Assembly: GCA_019915135.1 (NCBI GenBank) | Contig: JAHLMK010000022.1 | Coordinates: 124,001-188,000, forward strand | From: Strobilurus pachycystidiatus | Lineage: Eukaryota > Basidiomycota > Agaricomycetes > Agaricales > Physalacriaceae | Direction: 5' to 3' | Length of the DNA stretch: 64,000 nucleotides | In this document: positions 34,722 to 46,848 of the stretch, one piece after another | How positions within the stretch are numbered: position 1 is the stretch's first letter | Layout of the letters: each line of letters opens with the position of its first letter | Program-made: the position numbers and the translations under genes | The notes under the pieces: generated by a model | The model's database searches: none | Seen by the model: the letters and a program-made list of their open reading frames with translations, nothing else | Told to the model about the DNA's origin: nothing

Positions 34722-36195
34722 CCTGATGAGTATCTGTGTGTCTGCAAATGCGCCCTATATCAGGAGAAATGGGTTTGAGCACATGAAAAGGAGCGCACCT
34801 CGTCGAAGAAGCGGAAGATAGTCATGCGCTTGCCAACAAGTCGTCACCAAGCGGGCTCGTCGCTGTGCAAAACCAGCTAAGGGCGGGATGCGCTCTGCCG
34901 CCGTGTCCGCAGTCTCAGCGCCTGGCGCTGAACTCACAATGTCCTGGTGGTGGCTGACAGGAAGAAAGGATGGAAGGTATAGAAGATCGCCCACAGGATT
35001 CCGGAAGGAGAACGCGCTTTAGGGGTAACACCGTTCGGCGTCATGCGGCAGCGCGTCGACCAAACTGGGAAATGCTTCTTTTGCCTCCGCTCAGTCTCCG
35101 GCCGCTTGGATGTGGGGTAGAACACTGGTACTTAGAACGCCAACGTTCAGCTCTCATGCGGCTGACGGCCTGAGCTCATAACTCGATTCGTCCTTGCATA
35201 TGTAGGTCGACTGTCACCTGTCTATCAAGCATTCGCGAGCACCGCTATCTTGATAGGCATTGGATCACTGAAGAATAAAAGAGTCTCGACCTGTACTTCT
35301 GATATCAGAAGGGTGAAGAAGATCTAGAGGAGACTTCCATGTTTAAACTGGAACTGTCTTACCGCAGAGTCCCGAACGCAGTACGACAGAGTACGACACA
35401 ATTTCTGGCATGTAAAGCGTGTGGGAATATAGCCATCATCTTGGCTTACGGCCAACCGCGACGCGCAGTGCGCAACGCGTGAGGTTTCAATCGAGCCCTT
35501 TGACAGCGAAGCTACAGTCTAGATCTCTGCTGAGATGACCTAGGAGTGGTAACCTAATCTGAACTAACGGAGGATTATACGCTGTCACCCATGCAGCGCG
35601 TTCTAGGTTAGGAAAAATCAAACTTCATTAGAGAGTATTAGCTGGCCGCTGAAAGTCTTCCAGCCAATTTCTCATTGGCCCATCAATCGGCGGCAGCGAA
35701 TCAGATTTCGCTGAATCTACTTTCAGCTTCCAGCTAATACTCCCTATTTCCCGTCTCTGATTCAGGCCTCTCTCCCCACCCAAGCTCGGAAACACCCGAG
35801 CGCGGGCCCACCTGAAGTGTTGGCCGAACGTCTCCTCGTATCACCAAGAAGCAATTGTCATGTGTAGCGTGAATGCGCCACACTCGGCAAGGTTGACGCA
35901 TGTCATTGAGGACATCCGTGCTGCATTGTGCATCCGTTGTCGGTCAAAAACACCAGTCTCTGTGATGTATTAACTTTCGGTTCCTTGGTAAAGAATGTGT
36001 TAACTCAACACGCGAGAGTACCTTGAACGTCCGTTAACCGCAATACTCTCGCCTCGTTAAGTTATGGGGTTGAGAAGCTCTAGAGATATTTAGTATCTTG
36101 TCCATTTTCATCGGTGTAGATATACAAAAGATAGCAATAATAAACGTGTATACAGGTCATATGTATTGAGATACGCATCATCGGTCATGACCTGT
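34722..36195. other. 1.5-kb intergenic region containing a small inverted-repeat element
   Basis: The largest gene-free stretch of the window. No conserved exon was found on either strand. It holds the TA-flanked inverted-repeat element at about 35631-35744 and an 11-base tandem duplication (agtacgacagagtacgaca near 35380). The remainder should include the promoter of the minus-strand gene to its left and the 3' UTR of the channel gene to its right. Confidence 0.5.
35631..35744. mobile_element. MITE-like element with ~26-bp terminal inverted repeats, TA-flanked
   Basis: The left end (35631-35656, gagagtattagctggccgct + gaaagt) is the near-perfect reverse complement of the right end (35719-35744): 23 of 26 positions match. 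The ends are flanked on both sides by the dinucleotide TA (35629-35630 and 35745-35746), the duplication expected for Tc1/mariner-type insertion. The interior also folds locally (ccaat/attgg and agcgaa/ttcgct). Length 114 bp; no coding capacity. Alternatively it is a conserved hairpin in a regulatory region. Confidence 0.6.
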
Positions 36196-39100
36196 TCACG
36201 AGTAGGTTAGCATGCGTGATGTCTCAAGAGAAGAGGAAGTCGAACCTCCACTCCAGTCTTCGTCAGGTGGATTCCTTGTAACTTCCACCACACCCTTCGC
36301 GTCCATATTCGCCCCCTCGTCGCTAGCATCTACGCCAGCGCTCCTCAGATCATTCACCAAAAGTTCACTTATACCCAAGGTATCGTGAGGTATCCATATC
36401 CACGGCTGCTCCACATATGTCGAAGGATGATCAAACGCATGCTCATCCAAATCGCCTTCGTCGTCGCCTTCCTCGTCAGAAAGATCGATTCCAGCGGGTT
36501 GTGGAGGTGCTATCACCGGTCGATCTTTAGCCAAGGAAGGAGACCTGGTAGAGTGTCTCGAGTTCTTGGAAGCATTCGACGCAGCAGACTTCTTGCTCGC
36601 GTTTGAGGCCATTCGATATAGCTCTGGCGCACCATCCAATCGAACGGGTTCTGCGCTAGTGGTGGCAGCGGCAGCAGCGACATTCTCCTTGCTGGACTCT
36701 CCGCCTTCACTCTCGTGTAGATCCGTCATAGCAGGTTCCTCTGACTTCGCTTTGTCCTTGGACGTTCGCAGTCGTTCACGCTCGTCGACATCCGACATGC
36801 GCGGTAAAGGAGCGAACTTGGTCTTCAGAGTTTCAAGCCCGTTATCCACCGTCTTGGGAATCATCTTGAAACGTCTCCGAAGACGTTTGACCTCTGACCG
36901 ATGTGTCAGTCAGACACGTAGATGGATAGAGACGCACTCACGGTTTTGACTGAACAAATCCATTTCTTCCTCCTCAGCAGCTTTGTCCGCCCTGTGCAGC
37001 CTCGCTTGTTCGTAACGCTTCGCCATCTTCTTCGTCGCTAGTGACATGGGCAAGAACTTGGTGATTGCTATAGTAACGGTCATTCTCAAAGTACAACCAG
37101 ATTCGAAAGTACGCACGCTTGAAACTATTGTTCACATAATATTGGAAACATGCAGTGATCACGATAAGAGCAAGCATGAAAGCTCCCTCGATGATTGACG
37201 CTGTACGCGCGCCCTTGAAGGAGACCTTCAGGAAGTAGAGGCAAGCGAGACAAATTTGCTCGATGTAGAGACCGACAACTGGAGAGTGTTTTAGCCCATG
37301 TAGATGTCGCAGGCCATTTGAACAGCTTACACAGATTAGAGATGGCCATGGGGAAGTACAGACCACCGGTCTCACTCTCGTCCGGCTGATCGAAAACTTG
37401 GGTGCACACTAGATGCCACGAAGTCAGCGCCAATGTGTGATCTAAGGTAAGTACACCTACAAAATTTGAACGCAAGGAAGAACATGCAGAAGGAAACTAA
37501 TGCCATGACATTGATAAGCGGACTTAGAACGCTGTATGCAAAGGTGATCGTCGCAAGCAAGGACAAGCGAGGTAAAATGGTCCCGAAGTCGGCCTATGAG
37601 AAATCTAAGTAAACTTGAGGTGGCCCGGCTAAGTGGGTACATACCGATGGCATCATGAATGTCACAGCGTAAGCCTGCCGCGGCGTTCGTCCCAAGAACC
37701 ACTTCCGGAAGTAATGAAGGATAATAGGAACCAGCTGAGCCAGGGCACCGCCAGCTGCTGCCAAACCTTGCGTGGCTGTGAGATGTTAGTGAGATCAGAG
37801 GGTTATGCCGTACAAAAAGAGAGCGCAACTGACAGAGATAGGTCAAGAAGAATATAGATGCACCAGGGAGTTGTTCCGCCAATTTCTGCACAGTCTGCGT
37901 GGGCTGCTCAACGATCTAAGCGTAAAAGTTAGACGTCTTCCTCGCCACTGGTGGCATTCGCTTACATCCTGGATCGCTAACACGTACAGGTCAGTACATG
38001 TGTCCTTCGAGAGGCAAGGGCTCTCGTACCTTTCGTTATGCCAGAGCTCAGTGTCACGATGAGGAAACCATGGCTTCATGTAGGCGTGAGAAACTTTCGT
38101 ATGCACGTTAACGGGTACTCACATCAACAGGAATATGAAGAAACGACGATACACGCTGACTGACATCAAGGAGTAGCGGGGTATACACTCATACCAGGCG
38201 AGTGCTATAGCATGACGTGAGAACCGTGACGGCCGTCCTGGTGAACGAGTCTCACCTCTCAGGATGAACGGCAGGAGAACGAAGAGAAGAGCAAGCAACA
38301 CCGGAGGCAGGATACCCTGGATGATAGCGGGCACCGGATCTGGTGCAGTGCAGACCCAGTTCAGCCACCTGAAGAAATCAGCACGAGTCTGATGTGGCCT
38401 TTGAGGAGAATACACACCGAACTTTGACGCAAAGATCGTCCAAGTTGCTCAGGGTTCCAATAAATGTCACAGGGAACGCCCATCCAATGATGAGTCCAAT
38501 CGTTGCAATCCACGAAGTGACATATCTAGACCGCATTTCGAGGGCGCCGTCGTCAAGATTGCGCCAAACAATATCTTTCGGGTGCGCCTCCATCCACTTG
38601 TCATACATCGTTAGAGGCTATTGAAAATGAAGAGTCAAACAGCAGTATGGCGAAAGCAATATTGGAGTTTTACCTCGTGATGGCTAACACACTGAGCGAG
38701 GACATGGGCACCCATCTGCAGATTACATCGTACGAACGCGCTTCCAAGAAACCTGCCCTCTGATTTCTCACGCTGCTCGTCGATGGCAGTATTCAACCTC
38801 GCAATCTCGTCCTTGCACCAATCCAATGTGTCAACCTTTTTGCCCCACAAACCCCAAAATCCAGTTCTGTGCTTTGGTCGACTGTTGGGAGGAATGAGCT
38901 CGTCTAAAAGCTCGCGAGTCATCGGGTTCGCCAACAGCTCAAGGTCATTAGACCCCTCCAGATCGGTCTGTTTCGCCTTCTTCTTACTCTTCATTGCTCG
39001 CTTGTGAGCTTTCTGTTTGGCACGCCAAGCTTTAGTTGCGTCCCGCAGTAAAGAAGATTCGGCTGCTTCAAGTTTGCCACAAAGGTCTTGACGCTTCTCG

Positions 39101-40061
39101 AATAGCTCATTGAGCAACTTGGTGTCCCTGTAGAACCAAACTTTGTCCACGCCTCCGGGTATGAAGCTGGCGAACTGTCGCATGTCGTGTTCGTTTGCGA
39201 GTTCATCGGGTACGGACGTGATGAGAACCGTTCGGGCTTGAGCGAGGCGGGAGTGCTCTTTGCTGATGAGAAATTGTTGACGTTTGTCAACAAAGTGTAT
39301 CATCTCGCGGCGGATGATCCAGAACACGAAAACTGTGAGGGCATGAGCCCGAGTCGGACCAACAGGCTAGAAATGAACTGACATGTGAGAAGATAGGTGA
39401 TGATGATGTGTGCGATGAAACGTTTTTGGTCCTTCTCGGCAGCAATGCTACATTGACAAGGATTAGCACTCCAATTATTTGAACGTCAGACGTAGGACAT
39501 ACTTGGTCCAACTAAGCCGATCAAGTCCTGTATTGCCAGAGTGGATGCCAGCGATATCAATGGGTGCTATTGTTGCGAACGTGACAATCGTGAAGACGAG
39601 AAATATCCATATCAGCATCTTGAGGAAACGTAGGAACATATATCTGTTGCGCGAGACGATTAGGAAAGGCCTGCGTGCTGAAGCGAGGGACCCACGCGTC
39701 AAGCCCGTTCTTGGCTATCTAAACGTTCTTTAGTTGCAAGATGAAGCGCTGGACATCGAGCGACGCACAATATCCTCCGCATTGCTCAGAAGTAAAGTTG
39801 GAAGCCACCTCCAGACTCCTCTCGGCAGCTCGGTTGCACGTTTCCTATTAGACGTGTCAGTCTCGAATGGAAGCGACATAACAAGTAAGCGCACTCTGGT
39901 GGTGGTAGATATGTCCTTGGGCTGTAGATCCTCCCCAGCCTTTGCTTGAGTATGATGAAGGCGCCGACTTCGACAGCCAACAGCCCGCCATTGGCCACGA
40001 GAGCGGTAAGGAAGGTCTTGGTAGTGCTATTGTGTACTTGAGAGGCAGTGACTGCTGACAT
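36196..40061 (-). CDS. CSC1/OSCA-type calcium-permeable channel (DUF221/RSN1 family)
   Basis: Multi-pass membrane protein of the OSCA/TMEM63/CSC1 family, mechano- or osmosensitive cation channels. Start at 40061 (MSAVTASQVHNSTTKTFLTALVANGGLLAVEVGAFIIL, first TM). The middle carries WIFLVFTIVTFATIAPIDIAGIHSGN, then the cytosolic RRM-like domain: ARTVLITSVPDELANE, VDKVWFYRDTKLL, FVRCNLQMGAHVLAQC and PKDIVWRNLDDGALEMRSRYVTSW. The pore-bundle text includes GLIIGWAFPVTFIGTLSNLD and GILPPVLLALLFVLLPFILR. More than ten introns. The C-terminal ~220 residues are charged and disordered with Ser-Lys repeats (KKSAASNASKNSRHSTRS) and acidic clusters (DLSDEEGDDEGDLDE), probably a regulatory tail. Family channel function is established; the stimulus for this paralogue is not known. 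Confidence 0.87.
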
Positions 40062-41081
40062 TTTGCATGTCTTTAGAGATGGGTCTAGTGATGGGAAGAG
40101 GAGAGGGGCGAGGAAAACGCCACCTGGAGAACAACGATTCAATCATGACGCTGACGATCGACCAGGGGTCAATCGTCCCACGCGGTGAGCACCACTTTTG
40201 GCAGGCCCCGTTAAAGGCGGGGCCGCCACCGGGGCCTGGCGGGCAGCAACATGATGGGCGCGGCAGCGGCGGCGCCCGGAGCAATGAGCTGGTGGGAGGA
40301 CAGATCGGATACTGATCAGAGACGCTTTTTCTTGAAGTTTTTGCTTTAGCTACGTAGCCTAAACATAACACGTGGTGCAGAAACAGTCTCTTATAGTTTC
40401 CAGCAACAACGACATGCTTCGCACAGAGGGAAGACTCCCTCCAAATTTCCAAGTGGACACAGAGTTGAAAGAAGTGAGGATATGCACGCCGATCCAATCA
40501 TCAGAATATTGGACCCCGTTGGACCCACAGACCGTCATAGACAGGAACGCGAACACACAACCTTCCCAGGAGCCCGGTCCACCAACTCGAGCTCATCGCC
40601 GATCCAGCAAGAGTGATCAACTTTCGACTCTTCTCCACTTGAGCGCTGAGACGAGTTGGTAGGGTACACATATGTCAGAGGAGTGCGGCTAGGAGCACCA
40701 TTTCTACTCACAACAGATCGGCTTGATGACGAAAAGGCAGAAACGAGCATATTGGCAATCAAGTAACTCGCGCACGCCGAGACTGCCCAAGAAACGAAAG
40801 GAAGTAGGAAAGCACAACAGCATCATCTGCGCCAAGTTGGCGTAACGGTTAGTACGCCTGACGCCTCCGCGTCCGGGCTTTGTCTTGTAGTCAGTGGTGA
40901 CGTGTTGCTGCATTCACCTCACGGAAGAAGTACGCTCAAGAGGGCGAAGCGCACTCGTGATGAAGATTGAGACCTTTCGATCGCCATTGCCGGGTGCCAC
41001 CCTAGTTGGTGTTTATGTGGAACTTGATTCTCGTCATGGACGCGTACATCAACAATTCGCTGGCTGGAAGTAGTCTGACGT
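40062..41081. other. 1-kb region between channel and P450, only weak small ORFs
   Basis: Lies upstream of the channel gene and downstream of the P450 stop. A minus-strand frame at 40704-40913 begins MQQHVTTDYKTKPGRGGVRRTN and continues with FRFLGSLGVRELL; splicing could link it to hydrophobic text (LIANMLVSAF) and to a frame ending at 40359, suggesting a small minus-strand gene of unknown kind. A GC-rich patch lies at 40195-40290. I could not build a convincing spliced model. Confidence 0.3.
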
Positions 41082-43405
41082 TTACTGAAGAGGAGTGACA
41101 AGCAGAGGGAGCTGAGGACCCTCCGCCCGCTTAGAGCCAACAACAGGTATCGAGCCCACTCCTGCCGGTACACACCTAATGTCATCTAAACCTTCCGGCA
41201 CGGCAAACTGGAAATCGAGGATAATTTTGGCCAGGACGGTTCGCATCTCCATCACACTACGAAGCTGCAGGTCAGTGGGGTCTTTGTGTACAGTGATTCA
41301 CCTACGCGAAACGCCATCCTATGCAGCCACGAACTCCAGCGCCTGAAACGGCATGATCAATGGCCTGTATGCTTCTCTAGAGAGAGCTTGGAGGATGAAC
41401 ATACCAAAGGACATGCTACGGGTTACGAATATCAGTAAGTCGGTCACTGCATAAGCGAGAGAACATACACATTTGCGAACAAACCGACCGAGATACGTTT
41501 CTCACTTGGCATTTCTTTGAGAAATCGGTCGGGATTCCACTGACTCGCATCGTCTCCCCAGACCGCAGGATTACTGGGAAGCACATCAGTCGCCTGGTAG
41601 CATAAGACGGCGGTGATATGTACAGGTTGTAATAGGCCATCGAGATTTGAATGCTCTGCCCCTTTCTCACATGTATTTCTGTGAGTCTGACACCAGACTT
41701 AGTGACGACTGGCTCAGCTAGTGGGATCACATCGTCCTCCAGGACTTCGCGGAGGAGTGAGGGCACAATGGGATGCAGACGAAGAGTTTCCTATATGAGG
41801 TATGAGTAAAGTACGCTTCGGTAAGATTGGTCAAACCTTGATAACGGCATTGAGAAAGACAAGGCCATCATAGTCCTGTGGTGTTAGCTCCTTCTCTTCA
41901 CCGCCGTTTTGCGCTAAGAGTTCAGCCAACTCGGTTCTGACGCGCCCCTGGTGGTCTGGATGCCGGGCGAGCTCGTAGAGAGCCCATGACATTGTCGAGG
42001 CAGAGGTTTCATGACCTGCGAGAATGATTGTTCTACAAATTCAAGAGCTATTATCTCAAAACGGAATCACAATGCCAGCACCACTCACGCCATTTGGGAC
42101 AGCACTTCATCGTCACTCAACTTGCGTCTTTGGTCCTCTGCTGCATTGGCACGCACGGTAGATTTCCAGTGTGAAGACGGAGGCCATTTAGTAAAAGGGA
42201 TGCGTACCAAGAACACTTAGGACATCCTTTCCTTTCATCAAGTCGGGATCAGAGAGATTTCGGTCCTGTTCTGCCTTCCTCAACATCTCACTTGCCAGGA
42301 GCTTAGAGTGCTTCTGGAAATGGCGGAAGCGTGCAGCCGTCTTGCTTGGGGTTGAGATTAGCTTCATGAGCGACCAGGGAAGATGTCTCCACAGCGTGTC
42401 ATGCAATAAATCGATGTCTGCGTGCGCTGCCGCATCGTCACTGGGCGATGCAGAGGTCAGCTCGTCAAATTGAAACATCAGGTTGAGTGGGATTCACGAG
42501 ATGTGGTTGAGAATGTGCAAAAGCTCGCTTCCTGTGTCGTGAATGGATCCGAAGTCGTAATTGAAGGCACCTGTACAAGATCGTGTCAGCAAACCGCTTC
42601 CACCACACGGATTACCGACTGACTTAGACCAATGATATCAAGGGAAACTCTTCCCATCCAGCGGTAGATGTTGATGACTTCGCCCTCCTGGTGTATAGCA
42701 TCGCGAATTTTGTTTGCGAACTAGCATGATTTCGTTTGAGCACGTCCGTCGAGATGATAGCACCCGCCTCACCTGAACACTGACACGCTGAAAGAGAGAC
42801 GAAAAGGTCTTCAGCTGTATGGTCGTGAATGCGGGGCTTAGAACTTTGCGATGTCGCTGGTGAGCTGCACCTGGTATGAAGACACAGCAGTCAGACAACG
42901 AGCTTACAATTTCAAAATCCAACCTTACCAACAGCGCTGACAACACCATTTCCGAAGAACTCTTGCATCAAGTGTATGTTGTCGCGAGTCTTGGAGTAGC
43001 GATATCCCGAGAGGTGGAGGATGTGGTGTATAGCTCTAGTATCGGCCAGGAGCAGCTTCTCTTCCTGGGGCTTGTTAGGGAGAAGCAAAACCGTGGGAGG
43101 TAGATGAACTCACACCAAAGCACCCTTTGATGCGCAGTACAGTGCCATATTCTTTGAGCCAGGGGAACTCATGCTCCCCAACTTCCTTCTGGCGGAATAT
43201 GAGCGCATCGTGCCCTACAGGAAATCGACGTCAACAGAGTCGGTCGACGAAGGTAGTAGGGATTGTTACCGAGAAGCCAAGAAGGAGCGGGGGGCCCGTT
43301 GAGGGTTGAGGAGACGAAGCGACGACGCCATAGCCTATGAGCAAGGAAGATGGCGCAGAAACTGAGCAGAGTATAGAGCGTTGACGAGAAAACGGTGGAA
43401 TGCAT
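41082..43405 (-). CDS. Cytochrome P450 monooxygenase
   Basis: Heme-thiolate monooxygenase, ER-anchored. Start MHSTVFSSTLYTLLSFCAIFLAH at 43405 gives the N-terminal membrane anchor followed by RLWRRR and a Pro hinge (GPPAPSWLLG). Spliced exons then show AHQRHRKVLSPAFTT (C helix), the I-helix TIILAGHETSASTMSWALYELARHP, K-helix ExxR in VIKETLRLHPIVPSLLREV, WGDDASQWNPDRF (PERF-like) and the heme loop FGAGVRGCIGWRFA, whose codons are split by an intron after the first Phe-Gly. The stop at 41082 follows EGPQLPLLVTPLQ, a normal basidiomycete P450 end. More than ten introns. It looks intact. Substrate and CYP family cannot be told from sequence alone; no biosynthetic partners lie next to it. Confidence 0.87.
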
Positions 43406-44096
43406 GGCGCAGGTCTGTCATGTTGAATGCCTCAAGTCCTTTTATCCCTGCCCGATCTAAATTCGGGTGGGAGGAAGGAAGGCAGTTGTCTACAATATCA
43501 CTGATGTGGCGACAATGAGAAAAAGAAGACATTGCCGGTCAGAGTTGCTGACTGAATCGGCCCGCGAAACAACGGAGGAGAAGAAAGAGGGATACTTCTG
43601 CGACGCTGTTCTTCACCCGACATAATTTAGTCAAGAGAGCTGCGACGTAGTGCCAGAAGTCGGCTAGCCGATGGTCGTTTTCTTGAGGTGTAGACTCCGA
43701 CCTGGTCGTTGCAGGCATACCGTATATGGCGACACCTGGCAACAGAACGCGTCACACCCAAAGATGTGGTGGGAATAGAAGAACTGTCAATGTCCGCGCC
43801 ATGTGTGGAGGAATCAGCGAATGTCTTCACTTGATGCCTCTCGCCTTTGGAGCGCCGATGGAACGTCGCGTGTGTGATCGTCGACTAGCGACTCGCGAGT
43901 CGACCCTGTAGTTCAAGCGACTCGTGACTCAAACAATCGACCAATAAGTTGAATCAATGAATCAAAGTTACAAGCAAGACGTAACCCACTCTTTCTCACC
44001 GAGTGATGAAGGAGATAACTTCAAATTGAACTTCTTATTCCGTGTTCACAGTAATCCCTACCTACTAATCATAGATATATATCGACATGACCCAAT
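43406..44096. other. Intergenic region, no gene supported
   Basis: 690 bp upstream of the P450 and downstream of the HIS4 stop. Includes a 12-bp perfect palindrome gactcgcgagtc (43890-43901) inside a cluster of GACTCG-type repeats, possibly a factor-binding site. No coding exon recognised. Confidence 0.4.
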
Positions 44097-46713
44097 CTAT
44101 TTTTGCTGAGCGCGCATCCGTATCCTGACAGCGTTTGCATGCGCCTGCAAACCCTCGCAGTCCGCCAGCGTGGCCACTATAGGTCCAAGGTCTTTCAAAC
44201 CCGCCGGTGTAATCTCTTGCGAGGTGATGTGTTTTTGGAACGATAGCGTATTGACACCGCTGAACTGACGTGCATAACCATTCGTCGGCAGAGTGTGATT
44301 AGTTCCCGAAGCGTAGTCGCCACAGCTGTAGGACCAGTCAACAAGACGCATGATATTGGAAAGAGACGAGAACCATACCTTTCTGGTGTGAACGAACCAA
44401 CGAACACACTTCCAGCGTTGTCGATGTGTGCAACGGCAGCTGGAGCGTCTTCGAGGTGAATGATGAGATGTTCAGGCGCGTAGTCGTTCGAGAAGTCGAT
44501 GGCCTCTTGAACGGAAGTAGCCTTGACAATGATGCTCTTGGCTATCGATTGCCGAACGATATCTACACGCTCTAGCGCCTTCGCTTGCGAGTCCACCTCT
44601 GCCTCAATTTCTTCGAGGTGCTCCTGGGTGAGATTGACCGCGACCAAGACAACCTGCGAGTCTATTCCGTGTTCAGCTTGTGACAAGAGGTCGGCGGCTA
44701 CAAAGGACGAGTTCGCAGTGTGATCGGCGATGACCTGCTTGGAGTTAGAGACCCAAATCGAGTGTAGAAGGAGATACTAACCAAAACTTCACTAGGACCG
44801 GCGGGCATGTCGATGGAAACGAGGGCATCAGTGTCGTTTTGCACCAACATCTTCGCTGCCGTCACCCACTGGTTCCCAGGACCAAAGATCTTGTCGACCT
44901 TGGGACATGTTTCTGTCCCGTACGCCATTCCTGCGACGGCTTGTGCTCCACCAGCCTTCAAGATAGTGGATGCTCCGACCAGCTTAGCGACGTACATCAC
45001 CTCAGGTGAGATAGATCCGTCAGCGCGCGGTGGAGTGGCGAAAACAATCTCTTTGCATCCAGCGACTTGCGCCGGGATACCCAACATCAATGCTGTGCTC
45101 GGAAGGATAGCCGTTCCGCCAGGAATGTATAAACCGACACGAGCAATCGGGCGTGCGAATCGAGAGCAGACGACACCGGGCATGGTCTCCACTACCAGTG
45201 TCGAACGGTCCGCTTGGGCATCATGGAATTTGTGGATATTGCTATAAGCTTGGTCGATAGCCAATTTGACTTCTGGGTCAATCTGCATAGTCTCGGGACC
45301 GAAGGGGGCAGTTATACAGGTGGAGGTCAACGTCGCCCGATCGAACTTGGCAGTGAACTCGAGGAGGGCTTTGTCGCCCTCAGTTCGGACTTTGGAAACG
45401 ATGGGCTTGACCTTTTCGATCATTTCGTCCGACTTTAAGACGGGTCGACGAAGAAGGTCGGCGCGCGTTTGCTTGGAGATGCCAGAAAGGTCAGAGGTGC
45501 GCATCTGTATAGGTGCATTGGGATCGACAGGTGACGGCGTCTGTTTGGGAGGGGGAGGGGCTGATTGCGATGGCTGGGTCCACTGTGGTTTGGCATTGCC
45601 GGGTCGACGAGTCACCCTCTTGGCTTTCTTGTCAAGTGAGTTCTCGATGTCGGCGATGCTAACCCCGGACGCGATGCATTTAGTTAGGGCAAAGTAGAAT
45701 AAATCTGCGGCCTCAAATGACACCTCCTCTTTGGTTTCGGCACGACACAATTCGTCGGCCTCCTCCATGATCTTCGAACGTAACAACGTGGGATCATTGA
45801 ATAGCCTCTTTGTGTAGGAACCTTCGGGTGCGTTTGCGAACCTGGACTTGAGCGTGCTCTCCAACGCAGAGAGACCCTTGGCTTCGCCAAAACACGACTG
45901 CCGTTCCAAGTGACAGAAGCCTGCGCCGTGTTGAACGACACGGAACTCCAAGCTGTCTGAATCGCAATCCAAACGGATGCTAGTAACAGCCTGGGTAGCC
46001 CCGGAGGTCTCTCCCTTGCGCCATAAGCCATGTTTACGCGACTGGTAGACACCCCGTCCCGTCAAAATACTCTCCTTGACGGATGCGAGCGAGGAATAGA
46101 CTAGGCCAAGTGATTGACCAATCTCGCTGCAGACGACGGTCGGGAAAAGACCATCAGGGCGGTCCGAGACTAAGGGTGCCACGAAAGCATCGGCGACGTT
46201 GATCTGAGAAGGAGTTGATGCGTCCAGCGTGAGCTGAGCACCAGGAATCACAAGCGTGGCTTTGATGCCCAAAAGCTCGCGTATGGACGATTTGGATGGC
46301 GCACTGGGACCAGCAGATAGAACGTAGATGTCTGAGTTTTCGAAGAACTTTGATATGGACGCTATCAGGTCGAGATCGAAGGCGGGGGATTTGAGCAGGA
46401 CGCCGGAAACGGCGCTTCGGACTATGTCCGATACGGCGCTCACGCTTCCCACATCGAGGAGGAGGACAATCCGCTCAGTGGGGATTATTCCGACAAGTTC
46501 CTTCGCCCAGGAAAGCGGGACAATGACCTTTTCGGCGCCATCGTCGAGGAGAGTGGTGATGAGTGACAAGTCGAAGGAAGGGCCGTCAACGAGAACATAT
46601 GCGTGATCTGGCAAGGGACCATTCGGCGACGAAAGGATGACCGGGCCGGTCCGCTCGAGGGCTGCAAAGAGATCCCCAGCTGCCTGGTCAAGTAGCGGCA
46701 GAAAGACAGCCAT
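44097..46713 (-). CDS. HIS4: Trifunctional histidine biosynthesis protein HIS4
   Basis: Carries phosphoribosyl-AMP cyclohydrolase, phosphoribosyl-ATP pyrophosphatase and histidinol dehydrogenase (steps 2, 3, 9 and 10 of histidine synthesis). The N-terminal ~220 residues are the fungal HIS4 extension (MAVFLPLLDQ start). HisI: SRKHGLWRKGETSGATQ. HisE: KIMEEADELCRAETKEEVSFEAADLFYFAL. HDH: ARVGLYIPGGTAILPSTALMLG, KIFGPGNQWVTAAKMLVQND, IDMPAGPSEVLV, HGIDSQVVLVAV, NDYAPEHLIIHLEDA and GDYASGTNHTLPTNGYA. Two or three introns lie only in the HDH half (for example 44737-44783). An in-frame ATG at 46770 would add 19 residues; the start at 46713 is chosen because MAVFLPLLDQ fits the family. Stop TGA-type end at 44097. 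All domains intact. Confidence 0.92.
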
Positions 46714-46848
46714 GACAACGAGAGGAGTGACCGCGAAATTTTGAAGATGCTTTGCTCTAAATTGAGTCATTTGATGGCCCGCGATCGATTGCCCCGTGCC
46801 ACGGACATTGCCGAGCCCACTCCCTTCCCGCTTCCACTATCGTCTGCT
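46714..46848. promoter_or_regulatory. Shared divergent promoter, HIS4 / VPS24
   Basis: 135 bp separate the preferred HIS4 start (46713, -) and the VPS24 start (46849, +); only 78 bp if the upstream HIS4 ATG at 46770 is used. I find no clear TGACTC (Gcn4-type) site except the overlapping TTGAGTCAT at 46762-46770, a plausible bZIP/Gcn4-like core (TGAGTCA). Confidence 0.5.

Noticed and set aside
43862..43925. GACTCG-rich palindromic cluster, including gactcgcgagtc
   Set aside because: Short and without a recognised factor or duplicated flanks; kept only as a note in the intergenic entry.
41082..46713. Biosynthetic gene cluster around the P450
   Set aside because: Neighbours are a channel and HIS4; no synthase, transporter or transcription factor of secondary metabolism is nearby.
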